DNA of 15,665 nucleotides from Pseudanabaena sp. UBA1465 (GTDB lineage: Bacteria > Cyanobacteriota > Cyanobacteriia > Pseudanabaenales > Pseudanabaenaceae). Location: positions 1-15,665 of the forward strand of contig DCSN01000049.1 in assembly GCA_002325645.1 (NCBI GenBank), in the 5' to 3' direction. Shown here in pieces: positions 5,288 to 13,159 of the stretch (the stretch's first letter is position 1; each line of letters opens with the position of its first letter). The translations under genes and the position numbers were made by a program. Under the pieces are notes generated by a model that did not search any database, had not been told where the DNA came from, and worked only from the letters and a program-made list of their open reading frames with translations.

Positions 5288-6432
5288 GCTAAAACCTCTT
5301 TAATTAATTCCTCAACTGCACTAAACCTGCGCTTTACTTTTCTAATATCTCCTGTACCTTGTGAAATTGCAGAATCAAACCTAGGTTCTGTATCATTGTC
5401 ATTCTGACCATTCATTAAATCAACAAATTTAGCCTTCACAATATCTTTCTTCTTTATTAGTATAGAGATCTGTTCTTCATTCAATTTACTAAGATTTACA
5501 GCCCAAGATTCAAATAATGCTTTATTAATTGGAGAGCGTGGAGCATCCATTCTATATCGTTTGCGAAAAGCATCATTACCGAAAATTTGATGGGCAGCAA
5601 CCATCGATTTACTAAATCGGTGTTCTAAACTATAAAGATCCCTTTCTTCCATTTTGTTAATTGTTGCCATCACATCACTGAGGAAACTATCAAATTCAGT
5701 TGCTTTATAATCATGATATGGATTGATTACAAAAGCCAAAAAACGGAGGATAAACTCGCGATCGCCCATTCGTTGATCCGAAATACTTTTTGCTGTTGCC
5801 TTTTTAAATTCAGGTAATCTACTAAGTTTTTCTAAAAACTTAGTAGATTTGCCTTGATTAAGTGCGTGTCTTATTTCTTGTAAAGACAGAGGCAAACCTC
5901 CAGTGTTGATGCGCTTAAATATGTTGAATTTTACTTCAGGAGGCGTTCCTTTTTCGATTAAATATACTGTTACCTGAGTCTCTGTAATTCGTCTTTGGAG
6001 ATTACGAGGTAATTCGTCAAAATTTTTGCCATTAAGCTCTAGGAACTCTAAGTCATTAAGTATTAGAGACTTATCTAAAGCAAATCGTTTTAAGGTTGTA
6101 AGTCTCTGTAGTCCATCAATAACAACCCATTTATCTTCATCAGTTGCATCCATATAAAATGCTGGCAATGGAATACGCACAAGAATAGACTCTATCAATC
6201 GACTTTGAGTTCGAGGATTCCAAATGTTGTCACCACGCTGAAAATCGGGCGCTAAATTGAGTTCTTCATATTTAATACGATTAAGGAGTAAATCAATAGT
6301 CAAAGGACGAGTATCAACTCTAATTTTCTCAGGATCGAAAGGCTGAGTTATGCTGTCCTCATCTTCATCGGGATCATTTCCTAAGTTAAGCTGAATTTGT
6401 TCTTCATCTAACTGAATATCTTTGTGAAGCAT
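5284..6432 (-). CDS. DUF262 protein without a nuclease (DUF1524/HNH) tail
   Basis: A 382-residue protein with an N-terminal DUF262 domain (ParB/Srx-like fold, as in GmrS, BrxU and SspE). Visible marks are LAPDFQRGDNIWNP (60-73, FQRG at 64-67), SRLIESILVRIPLPAFYM, and the catalytic-type VVIDGLQRLTTL (DGLQR at 106-110). The acidic N-terminus (residues 18-26) precedes it. After about residue 200 there is a helical region ending in a basic tail (GDIRKVKRRFSAVEEL), with no DUF1524 HNH motif, so the nuclease of GmrSD-type proteins is missing. It is first of three coupled genes and overlaps the ATPase start as ATGA. The 79 bases before it are AT-rich and could hold a promoter; the ATG has no clear ribosome site. 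Confidence 0.88.
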   Translation of the reverse strand: MLHKDIQLDEEQIQLNLGNDPDEDEDSITQPFDPEKIRVDTRPLTIDLLLNRIKYEELNLAPDFQRGDNIWNPRTQSRLIESILVRIPLPAFYMDATDEDKWVVIDGLQRLTTLKRFALDKSLILNDLEFLELNGKNFDELPRNLQRRITETQVTVYLIEKGTPPEVKFNIFKRINTGGLPLSLQEIRHALNQGKSTKFLEKLSRLPEFKKATAKSISDQRMGDREFILRFLAFVINPYHDYKATEFDSFLSDVMATINKMEERDLYSLEHRFSKSMVAAHQIFGNDAFRKRYRMDAPRSPINKALFESWAVNLSKLNEEQISILIKKKDIVKAKFVDLMNGQNDNDTEPRFDSAISQGTGDIRKVKRRFSAVEELIKEVLA

Positions 6433-6511
6433 AACAATAGATTATTATTTAATTTAACTTTACTCTAAATTTGCTCCTTACGCTTGCAGACGCAATTGAA
6501 TTGCTATGGGA

Positions 6512-6760
6512 CTACTTGTCATTGTGAATTACCAGATCACTATTTTCCTTCGTATTAATGAAATAGCGATCGCCATAAAAGCTCTTTTTCAAAAAATCAC
6601 TTAGTAAATTTTTGTTAAACTCCTCATCCTTTTTGCTATCACACAGATCAAGCAATCGCCCCAAATTCGCCTTAAACTCCGCCACACTTTCGCGATCGGG
6701 CTTCACCTTCAAATACTTACTATTTAATGCTTGCTTAGGGTCGAGCTTGTTGACGATCAT
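6512..6760 (-). pseudogene. N-terminal fragment of an Eco57I-like type IIG restriction-methylation enzyme
   Basis: The 82 codons from ATG read as the start of the large Eco57I-like class: KLDPKQALNSKYLKVKP, FKANLGRLLDLCD, EEFNKNLLSDFLKKSFYGD, then RYFINTKENSDLVIHN. In intact homologues this is the N-terminal alpha/beta piece (DUF7149-like) leading straight into the nuclease region of a protein of roughly 1000 residues. Here the frame ends two residues after VIHN (DK, stop TAG at 6512-6514). None of the methylase motifs, such as NPPY, occurs downstream, although the C-terminal tail of the same family occurs repeatedly at 3-3092. A TTG at 6763 could also serve as start. I read this as the broken 5' end of a restriction gene whose body was deleted or replaced. 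Confidence 0.78.
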
Positions 6761-6843
6761 CAAACTTTATGTCTAGTGAAATTATTGGCTAACCCCATTA
6801 TGCCTAATTTCGCAGCCAGCGATCGCGCCAAAATTTGTAAAAT

Positions 6844-6882
6844 AAGTTTTTAGTATTGTGCGAAGCACAATACTAAAAACTT
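6844..6882. repeat. Hairpin H1: 18-bp perfect stem, loop GAA
   Basis: Left arm 6844-6861 and right arm 6865-6882 are exact reverse complements around the loop GAA, so the apex is GCGAAGC, a heptamer known to form an unusually stable DNA mini-hairpin. It lies between the divergent restriction remnant and the DUF6671 gene, 14 bases before the latter's start. There is no T-run suited to a simple terminator. Confidence 0.9.
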
Positions 6883-6896
6883 GATTTCGCCCCAAA

Positions 6897-7760
6897 ATGA
6901 CCAAAGTAATGACCACCATAGATTTTGCCGATCGCCTAGCCGTAATTGCCACGATGCACCGTAAAGAACAAGCGATCGCGCCCATCTTACAAACATCATT
7001 AGGAATTAAAGTTACAGTTCCACAGGATTTTGATAGCGACTTATTCGGCACATTTACCCGCGATATCGATCGCCCTGCCAATCAAATCGAAACCGCCAAA
7101 ATTAAGGCTACGAAAGCTTTAGAGTTAATAAATGTAGACTTAGCGATCGCCAGTGAAGGCAGCTTCTTTCCCCATCCAATTTTAGGAATAGCCTACAATC
7201 GTGAACTGGTTTTATTAATGGATCAGAAGCATGACTTCACCGTATATGGCGAATCCCTCTCCACAGACACCAATTTTCGCCATCAAGAAATTTCTAGCTA
7301 CGAACAAGCCCACGAATTTGCGCTCAAAATTGGCTTTCCCGATCATGCAATTGTCTTAATACCAGACGCTCAAACATCCGCCAAGCAATCAATCTATAAG
7401 GGGATTAACTCCATAGAACTTCTTAAAGATCATGTAATAGAACTACTAAAAACATATCCCACAATTCATATAGAACCCGATATGCGAGCGCTCCATAATC
7501 CTACCCGCATGAAAAATATTGCCAAAGCGACAGAAGATCTAGTTCGCAAATTGCAACAACTTTGTCCCAACTGTGATTTTATAAATTTTGATATTGTCGA
7601 ACGGGTAAAAGGTTTACCCTGTCAGCTTTGCGGATTACCCACCCAATCAACTCGCGCCCATATATATCAATGCGATCGCTGTGAGTTTCAACAGGAAATA
7701 TTATTTCCCGATGGAACTCAATTCGCCGATCCAACCTACTGCTCCTATTGCAATCCTTAA
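6897..7760 (+). CDS. DUF6671 family zinc-ribbon protein
   Basis: A 287-residue protein of the DUF6671 family, common in cyanobacteria, function unknown. The first about 200 residues are a conserved alpha/beta region (MHRKEQAIAPILQTSLGIKV at 20-39; FGTFTRDIDRPANQ at 50-63; LAIASEGSFFPHP at 82-94; EPDMRALHNPTRM at 193-205). The C-terminus has four CxxC pairs (C223/C226, C242/C245, C259/C262, C282/C285), which should form two zinc ribbons. A second ATG four codons in is possible; the first is kept because the family begins close to this point. It faces away from the defence island and starts the ordinary chromosomal part. The zinc ribbons suggest nucleic-acid or protein binding, but no reaction can be assigned. 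Confidence 0.85.
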   Translation: MTKVMTTIDFADRLAVIATMHRKEQAIAPILQTSLGIKVTVPQDFDSDLFGTFTRDIDRPANQIETAKIKATKALELINVDLAIASEGSFFPHPILGIAYNRELVLLMDQKHDFTVYGESLSTDTNFRHQEISSYEQAHEFALKIGFPDHAIVLIPDAQTSAKQSIYKGINSIELLKDHVIELLKTYPTIHIEPDMRALHNPTRMKNIAKATEDLVRKLQQLCPNCDFINFDIVERVKGLPCQLCGLPTQSTRAHIYQCDRCEFQQEILFPDGTQFADPTYCSYCNP

Positions 7761-7762
7761 CT

Positions 7763-7900
7763 GATGTTACGCGGAAGTTCTCAAGACCCTCACCCCTAGC
7801 CCCTCTCCCAAAAGGGGAGAGGGGAACAAGAAATTAGTCTTACTCCCCCTCTCCCTTAATGGGAGAGGGGGCTGGGGGGAGAGGGTAATTTCCTAACATC
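7763..7900. repeat. MITE-like inverted-repeat element
   Basis: A 138-base element begins GATGTTA and ends TAACATC. Its interior halves are imperfect reverse complements: CCCTCACCCCTAGCCCC and CTCTCCCAAAAGGGGAGAGG on the left, CCCCCTCTCCC and GGGGGCTGGGGGGAGAGGG on the right. Small nested hairpins sit at 7799-7823 and around 7845-7870. This GGGAGAGGGG-rich design is a widespread dispersed repeat in cyanobacterial and other genomes. It lies between the convergent DUF6671 and pentapeptide genes and could also stop transcription. No coding capacity. Confidence 0.7.
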
Positions 7901-7908
7901 ATTCTTTC

Positions 7909-8643
7909 CTATAACAAAAGCGCCTTAGGTACATTTTTTGCCGACACCAAACCGATCGCATTATGCCAATTAGTATCACGTCCGCGAATATCTTTACCCC
8001 AAATAATATTATCTAAATTCGCCCCTTCAAAATTAGCTCTACTTAAATTAGTTTCACGCAGATCGGCTCCACTTAAATCAGTATTACGCAGATCGGCTCC
8101 ACTGAGATCGGCTCCACTTAAGTCTGTTTCCCGCAATAGCGATCGCTGGAAGTTCGCGCAATAGAACTTAGCCCCCCAAAACACCCCATTACTCAGATTC
8201 GCATCACTCAAATTTGTCTGCCAAAAAATCGCATGACTAGCATTAATATTTTGTAAATTTGCACCCTGAAGATTGGCACTATTAAAATTTGCGGCGATCG
8301 CCGTAGAATTTTGGAGATTTATACAAGTCAGGTCGGCGAAAGTAAAAATTGAACTATAAAGATTGGCATCACTAAGATCAGCATGACTCAAAGAACCTGT
8401 CACCGTCGCCCCATTTAAAACTACTTGCTTTAAATTTGCATATTGTAAATTTGCCTCAATCAAATTTGCATGATATAAATCTGCACCTTCGAGATTGGCA
8501 TAACTTAAGTTTGCATAGCGGAGATTAGCAATATTAAGTATGGCTTCTTGCAATGCGATCGGCACATTTGGATAATCGCATCGCCATTGATTCCAAGTAT
8601 TTACCCCTTGCTCTAAAGTTTTTAATTGTTGTGAATCAGCCAT
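7909..8643 (-). CDS. Pentapeptide-repeat protein
   Basis: About 244 residues from the preferred start MADSQQLKTL. This ATG has a GGAGAG ribosome site seven bases upstream; a longer frame reaches 8682 but adds only MPMYLVKFAERKN without such a site. After an N-terminal helical stretch with TWNQWRCDYPNVP, the protein is almost entirely A-[DN]-L-x-x repeats (YANLSYANLEGADLYHANL, later DLSGADLSGADLRNTDL), predicted to fold as a right-handed quadrilateral beta-helix. It ends with a non-repeat cap (WGKDIRGRDTNWHNAIGL). No signal peptide or membrane segment is seen, so it is probably cytoplasmic. Such proteins are abundant in cyanobacteria and mostly of unknown function; a DNA-mimic gyrase-protecting role is known only for a few relatives. 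Confidence 0.9.
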   Translation of the reverse strand: MADSQQLKTLEQGVNTWNQWRCDYPNVPIALQEAILNIANLRYANLSYANLEGADLYHANLIEANLQYANLKQVVLNGATVTGSLSHADLSDANLYSSIFTFADLTCINLQNSTAIAANFNSANLQGANLQNINASHAIFWQTNLSDANLSNGVFWGAKFYCANFQRSLLRETDLSGADLSGADLRNTDLSGADLRETNLSRANFEGANLDNIIWGKDIRGRDTNWHNAIGLVSAKNVPKALLL

Positions 8644-8697
8644 ATTTTTTCTCTCCGCGAACTTAACTAAGTACATCGGCATAATTAAAAACCAGAT

Positions 8698-8740
8698 CTA
8701 AAACCTGCGGCGCAAACTGCGCGTGCGCCACAGGTTTTAG
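8698..8740. repeat. Hairpin H2: 17-bp stem, decayed apex
   Basis: Arms 8698-8714 and 8724-8740 pair over 17 positions with one G-T mismatch, around a nine-base centre. Within the centre C8717 pairs with G8721 around TGC, so it looks like a three-base-loop hairpin whose left apex has mutated. It lies 54 bases upstream of the pentapeptide gene start in the divergent gap with the gspE-like gene. Confidence 0.75.
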
Positions 8741-8845
8741 GGTTTTATATTTGATTAAGCCTACATACTTACAATCATATTCTTATAGCAAGCACATCCC
8801 TTCAAGGTGCGCTTACACACAGCCTATTTAGTTTTTGAGTATTCC

Positions 8846-8894
8846 AGATAAAGTTTTAAAAAGCCTACGAAGCAAGCTTTTTAAAACTTTATCT
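8846..8894. repeat. Hairpin H3: 19-bp perfect outer stem, loop GAA
   Basis: Arms 8846-8864 and 8876-8894 are exact reverse complements. The middle can continue to a GAA loop (8869-8871) with two mismatches, giving a 23-bp stem like the other hairpins. It ends seven bases before the annotated ATG of the gspE-like gene, so the folded RNA would sit on or next to the ribosome site and could limit its translation. Confidence 0.85.
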
Positions 8895-8901
8895 AGGTTT
8901 C

Positions 8902-10626
8902 ATGAAAGCACATCGCACTGTAAACCATTTAGGATTGCTATATTGGCGATCGCGATCGCAAGCAAAAGTACTTGCCCCAAAACTTAGTATGAATGCATTA
9001 CCTGTAAATAATCTAATTTCAGTATGGAAGCGTCTTCGCAGCCAAGAAATCACCTGTGAAGAAGCCATTCAGATGTTAGTGGATAAAAGAGGAAGTTTAC
9101 ACATTGATTTGCTTGACGAAGATGTTAATTATCGATTTTTTCACCATTTTGAAGATCGAAAATCCTTGCCGCCTGTAATTCCTCTACTTTTATGGCATGG
9201 CTACTTTTATTTGGGTTCACCGCGCCAGCTTAGTAGTGAAGAAATTAAAATTTTAAGTAATCGCACCTTAACAGGCATCAAAAATATAATCGTCTCTTCT
9301 GAGAGTTACTTACTCTGGTTTCTCAGGCAAAACCTACCCGAACCCAGCAATATCGCCCCACCAATCGTAAATCCTCTCACAGGCGTTAATGAAGAAGCTC
9401 ATCTCGATGAAATTTCTGATATCTATTTATCTCAAGCCCTTGACCAAACCCATCGCATTAATGCTTTAATTTCCGTGGCTCTACAACATCGAGCCAGTGA
9501 CATTCACTTAGAACCAACGGAATTGGGATTGAGGGTACGTTATCGCATTGATGGCATCCTTAGAACAACGCGCATTTTGCCCCCCGAAGTCAGCCGTAAA
9601 ACCATCGTGGCGCTCAAGGTGATGAGCAATATGAACATCGGCGAAAGTCGTCGCCCTCAGGATGGTCGAATCAGTCAACACTATGTTACTGCCGATAATC
9701 TCGATCTTGATTTAGATATGCGGGTTAGCTCATTTCCCTGTGTTGGTGGCGAAAAAGTGGTGATTCGGCTATTACCGCGCAACAAGATGATGGCAACGCG
9801 CATCGAAAATATTGGCTTTAATGAGCGATCGCAAAAAATATATCGAAGTTGGCTAGATCAACCGCAAGGATTGATCATTGTGACTGGTCCAACAGGCTCA
9901 GGCAAAACCAGCACCCTCTACGCCACTCTCCAGTTTTTAGCAAAGGATCAAGTTAATATCATCACGATGGAAGATCCGATTGAATATAACCTGACAAATA
10001 TCACACAGGGACAGGTGCAGGAGGTCGGCGGATTGACCTTTGCGACAGGGCTAAAAGCGATTTTGCGTCAAGATCCAGACATTATCATGGTGGGAGAGAT
10101 TCGCGATTTAGAAACTGCTGAAATTACGATTCGCGCTGCCTTAACAGGACATTTAGTGCTATCCACCATGCACACTAACGATGCACTTAGCTCAATCAGT
10201 CGATTAAAAGATTTAGGATTACATCCCAATTTAATTATGGAATCTTTGTTAGGTGTCGTTGCTCAACGATTAGTCCGAAAAAATTGCTCCTTTTGTTCTG
10301 AGTCCTATGTCCCTACAAAAGCAGAAATGGACTTTCTCAAGATCACAGCGAAAGATATCAAATATCAAGATTGGCGAAAAGGTAAGGGCTGCGAACATTG
10401 CTTTGGGTCAGGCTATTTAGGGCGTGAAGCGGTTTTTGAAGTTCTAAATATCACGCCCAAGCTCCGAAAAATTATTAGTGGAGATAATCAAGATGAACTG
10501 ATAGATTATTTGGCAGAACAGAATTATGAATCCTTTGCCTATAGTGTGCGCGAAAAGGTATCTACAGGAGTCACCACCCTCGAAGAAGCCCTAAGAGTCA
10601 TACCTCGCCAAATGTTTACCCGTTGA
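8902..10626 (+). CDS. GspE/PilB-type secretion or pilus assembly ATPase
   Basis: A 574-residue hexameric ATPase of the type II secretion/type IV pilus family. Order of parts: a divergent N-terminal region (1-165), then the N2-like domain from about 185 with the Asp box VRYRIDGILR (212-221), Walker A GPTGSGKTS (329-337), Walker B LRQDPDIIMVGEIRD (388-402), the His box TGHLVLSTMHTND (415-427), and two CxxC pairs (C462/C465, C497/C500) forming the zinc site of GspE/PilB extension motors. All catalytic elements are intact. It is shorter than the main cyanobacterial PilB (about 670 residues) and its N-terminus is not clearly a MshEN domain, so it may be a paralogue. No pilin, pilT or pilC neighbour is in the window. 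The start is uncertain: only AGG precedes the ATG, and an ATG at 8989 is an alternative. Confidence 0.92.
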   Translation: MKAHRTVNHLGLLYWRSRSQAKVLAPKLSMNALPVNNLISVWKRLRSQEITCEEAIQMLVDKRGSLHIDLLDEDVNYRFFHHFEDRKSLPPVIPLLLWHGYFYLGSPRQLSSEEIKILSNRTLTGIKNIIVSSESYLLWFLRQNLPEPSNIAPPIVNPLTGVNEEAHLDEISDIYLSQALDQTHRINALISVALQHRASDIHLEPTELGLRVRYRIDGILRTTRILPPEVSRKTIVALKVMSNMNIGESRRPQDGRISQHYVTADNLDLDLDMRVSSFPCVGGEKVVIRLLPRNKMMATRIENIGFNERSQKIYRSWLDQPQGLIIVTGPTGSGKTSTLYATLQFLAKDQVNIITMEDPIEYNLTNITQGQVQEVGGLTFATGLKAILRQDPDIIMVGEIRDLETAEITIRAALTGHLVLSTMHTNDALSSISRLKDLGLHPNLIMESLLGVVAQRLVRKNCSFCSESYVPTKAEMDFLKITAKDIKYQDWRKGKGCEHCFGSGYLGREAVFEVLNITPKLRKIISGDNQDELIDYLAEQNYESFAYSVREKVSTGVTTLEEALRVIPRQMFTR

Positions 10627-10694
10627 TTGTGCCGCCCGTGTAGCGGGCGGCGCAATCAGCAATTGTGTCACCCGCTACGCGGGTGACATAATTG
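10625..10694. terminator. Tandem hairpins H4a and H4b between convergent genes
   Basis: H4a pairs 10625-10638 with 10644-10657, and H4b pairs 10660-10675 with 10679-10694 (loop TAC, apex GCTACGC); each has one G-T mismatch. The apex of H4a matches the reverse complement of the H4b apex with one change. H4a starts inside the gspE-like stop codon, and H4b ends three bases before the stop of the convergent GST gene. A two-way transcription barrier is likely, though neither hairpin has a strong T-run. Confidence 0.75.
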
Positions 10695-10697
10695 AAA

Positions 10698-11897
10698 CTA
10701 TTTAAAATTGATCGGGTCTTGATCGCGGCGATGTTTAAAGGGAATGGGAACACCTTGCCGATCGCCTACTAAAGCCGCAGTTTTTTCTAAGGCTTCACGC
10801 AAACGCTTCGCGGCATAAATGGACATATCACGCGGCACACTAACGCGATCGCGTAAATACCGTAGCGCCAGATCTGAGTCAGGAGGCGGTACAGATTCCG
10901 CATCGGTAATCAGATTTGTTAAAGCACAACGTAGGGCTTGATCGAATAATTGATCATCCGCAGGATTCACCCGAATAATATTTTGATGATGCTTAATTAC
11001 ACGATGGAGAGCTTCCTTACGCGAGTTCTCTGGTTCGGGATACATCACATCGGGCAAGCCAAACCAAGATCCATGATCCACTTTTTCCTTATTAATTAGC
11101 ATCTGTGGCTCGCTATTTTCCCAACAGCCTCCCATTTGTGGCGGCAGATCATGGACATGGGTATGAAAATCGCTTTGGGTTCCGCGATAGGTAGGGCGGC
11201 TTTCCATCGCGTTAAACCAGTCCGCCATGCGCGGATTTTCTTCGCGCATCGAATAGCCTTTGTAATAATAAAGACTGGCATTCATGCGCTCGACATAGGG
11301 CGTAAAAATCACATCCGCAGTCCCAAATTCATCTAAGAAATAGGGACTAGGCGTACTTGCCAAGGCTGTCTCAACCTTTTGCATCACCTCGATAAATTGC
11401 TCCCGCCCCCGTTGCTCCTGTCTGGCTGACATGATCGGGCGACAGAGCCATTCACACCAAGCTCTAAACAAGGTGCGTTCTAGTCTCCTCATCGGCAATA
11501 CTTGAGCATCGGTCATACTGCGATTTAGGGAACCAAATACCTGTTCTAAAGCAATCAAAATATCATCGCTTTCCGTGATGATGCGTCCATCCAAGGCGAT
11601 CGCGGGTAACATTCCCGACGGTACTTTCTGTTTGTACCAGTTCTCTTTTTCGCCGTAGCAGAACATAGTAACTTTTTCGATGCGATAGGGAATTTGCTTC
11701 TCTTCTAGCCACAACCAAATTTTTTGACAGTAGGGACACCAAGCATGATGATCGCGATATAGAGTAACGCGCACTTCCGTTTGATCATGTCCAAATAGCC
11801 GCAGTCTTGATTGGGCGTTTGTAACTCCATTGACATAATCTATTTGAAAATCGGTAAGAGATTCTAATTCAGTCCAACTGAGGGGAGCAATATTCAT
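10698..11897 (-). CDS. Glutathione S-transferase family protein with a CPYC site
   Basis: A 399-residue GST-fold protein. The thioredoxin-like domain begins about residue 41 (EVRVTLYRDHHAWCPYCQKI) with a glutaredoxin-style CPYC active site (54-57), the cis-proline region KVPSGMLPAIALDG, and ITESDDILIALE for glutathione binding. A helical C-terminal GST domain follows (RRLERTLFRAWCEWLCRP; MADWFNAMESRPTY). The last about 130 residues extend beyond ordinary GSTs, a layout seen in a conserved 400-residue group in cyanobacteria and chloroplasts. It is probably cytoplasmic and thiol-reducing or detoxifying, with unknown substrate. It is convergent with the gspE-like gene and divergent from gcvT; the start MNIAPLSWTEL fits the family. 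Confidence 0.87.
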   Translation of the reverse strand: MNIAPLSWTELESLTDFQIDYVNGVTNAQSRLRLFGHDQTEVRVTLYRDHHAWCPYCQKIWLWLEEKQIPYRIEKVTMFCYGEKENWYKQKVPSGMLPAIALDGRIITESDDILIALEQVFGSLNRSMTDAQVLPMRRLERTLFRAWCEWLCRPIMSARQEQRGREQFIEVMQKVETALASTPSPYFLDEFGTADVIFTPYVERMNASLYYYKGYSMREENPRMADWFNAMESRPTYRGTQSDFHTHVHDLPPQMGGCWENSEPQMLINKEKVDHGSWFGLPDVMYPEPENSRKEALHRVIKHHQNIIRVNPADDQLFDQALRCALTNLITDAESVPPPDSDLALRYLRDRVSVPRDMSIYAAKRLREALEKTAALVGDRQGVPIPFKHRRDQDPINFK

Positions 11898-11936
11898 AAT
11901 TCCAAGCTATGGCGCTTTGCTTTTTCTAAAATTTAT

Positions 11937-11987
11937 AACCCGAATATAGGGCGGCGGCGCATCGCGCCGCCGCCCTATATTCGGGTT
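11937..11987. repeat. Hairpin H5: 24-bp perfect stem, loop ATC
   Basis: Arms 11937-11960 and 11964-11987 are exact reverse complements around ATC. The inner half is GC-only (GGGCGGCGGCGC). It fills almost half of the 116-base gap between the divergent GST and gcvT genes, so any promoters must flank or include it. Confidence 0.92.
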
Positions 11988-12013
11988 TATTATAAAGTGT
12001 AACAATTTTTTGA

Positions 12014-13111
12014 ATGGCAATCATGAGCAACACTCTCAAGCGCACCCCTTTATATGATCTTCACGTTAGCTCTGGGGCGCGATTAGTAGAATTTGGTGGA
12101 TGGGAGATGCCTGTGCAGTACAAAGGCATCATTGCTGAGCATAATGCTGTGCGATCGCAGGTGGGGATGTTTGATGTGTCCCACATGGGCAAATTTGCGA
12201 TTTCTGGGGGAGGTGTTCTTGATATCTTAAATAAGCTCGTGCCATCGAATTTAGGACGGGTCAAGGTGGGGCAAGCATTATATACGGTGCTGCTTAATCA
12301 GCAGGGCGGAATTATTGATGATGTGATTTTTTATCGTCATCAGCCAGAGGTCGATCGCGAAAATTGGTCAGTAATCGTCAATGCTTCGACCACCGACAAA
12401 GATAAAGCATGGTTACAAAAGCATTTAGGCGATCGCTTAGTTGATCATTCCGATTCACAGATATTAATTGCGGTGCAGGGTAAAACCGCGATCGCCACTT
12501 TGCAAGGTCTAGTGGGTTCCGATTTAACCAAATTACCCAGATTGCGGTTTGGACATACCTACACGGAAGTATTAGGCGTTCGCAGCTTTGTGGCGCGTAC
12601 AGGCTATACAGGCGAAGATGGTTGCGAAATCATGACCGATATCGCCACAGGTAAAGCACTTTGGCAAAAACTGCTGGATCTCGGTGTTACGCCTTGCGGT
12701 TTAGGTTGTCGCGACACCCTGCGACTAGAAGCAGGAATGCACCTCTATGGTCAGGATATGGACGATACAACTACGCCTTGGGAAGCGGAGATCAATTGGA
12801 TTATCCATCTCAAAGAGAAGGGAGAATTTTACGGTCGTGCTGTTCTCGAAGATCAAAAACAGAATGGAGTCCCCCGCAAATTAGTCGGCTTAGAATTAGA
12901 AGGTCGTAATATTGCCCGTCATAATTATCCAATTTTATTTGAAGGCGAAACTGTGGGGATCGTTACCAGTGGCACGATGTCGCCAACTCTAGGCAAGGCG
13001 ATCGCCTTTGGTTATGTGCCGCCCCACCTTGCGGCGCTTGGACAAATCGTCCAAGTCCAAATCCGCGATAAGGAATTTCCTGCCAAAGTAGTTAAGCGTA
13101 ACTTTTTATAA
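12014..13111 (+). CDS. gcvT: Glycine cleavage system T protein (aminomethyltransferase)
   Basis: A 365-residue full-length T protein. It takes the aminomethyl group from lipoylated H protein, transfers the one-carbon unit to tetrahydrofolate and releases ammonia, the third step of glycine cleavage and needed in cyanobacterial photorespiration. Marks: LKRTPLYDLHVSSGARLVEF, DVSHMGK (54-60), GGIIDDVIFYR (98-108, containing the aspartate region used in catalysis), ARTGYTGEDGCE (194-205) and CRDTLRLEAGMHLYGQDMD (232-250) for folate binding. The C-terminal barrel has GIVTSGTMSPTLGKAIAFGY. An ATG three codons later (12023) is an equally plausible start; neither has a clear ribosome site. gcvH and gcvP are not adjacent, as is common in cyanobacteria. 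Hairpins lie on both sides. Confidence 0.96.
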   Translation: MAIMSNTLKRTPLYDLHVSSGARLVEFGGWEMPVQYKGIIAEHNAVRSQVGMFDVSHMGKFAISGGGVLDILNKLVPSNLGRVKVGQALYTVLLNQQGGIIDDVIFYRHQPEVDRENWSVIVNASTTDKDKAWLQKHLGDRLVDHSDSQILIAVQGKTAIATLQGLVGSDLTKLPRLRFGHTYTEVLGVRSFVARTGYTGEDGCEIMTDIATGKALWQKLLDLGVTPCGLGCRDTLRLEAGMHLYGQDMDDTTTPWEAEINWIIHLKEKGEFYGRAVLEDQKQNGVPRKLVGLELEGRNIARHNYPILFEGETVGIVTSGTMSPTLGKAIAFGYVPPHLAALGQIVQVQIRDKEFPAKVVKRNFL

Positions 13112-13159
13112 CATAATTTTTTGAAAGCTATGCAAAGCATAGCTTTCAAAAAATTATGT
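13111..13159. repeat. Hairpin H6: 23-bp perfect stem, loop AAA
   Basis: Arms 13111-13133 and 13137-13159 are exact reverse complements around AAA (apex GCAAAGC). The left arm begins with the last base of the gcvT stop. The right arm is A-rich rather than T-rich, so it is not a classic intrinsic terminator for gcvT, though it would protect the mRNA 3' end. Confidence 0.92.

Noticed and set aside
6512..6760. Free-standing small antitoxin or regulator of the DUF262 operon
   Set aside because: The sequence matches the N-terminus of a large restriction enzyme class up to the break, and tails of the same class lie downstream, so a truncated gene is the simpler reading. It could still be translated.
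6782..7081. Minus-strand frame of 99 codons
   Set aside because: It overlaps hairpin H1 and the well-conserved DUF6671 gene on the opposite strand; its composition looks like antisense shadow.
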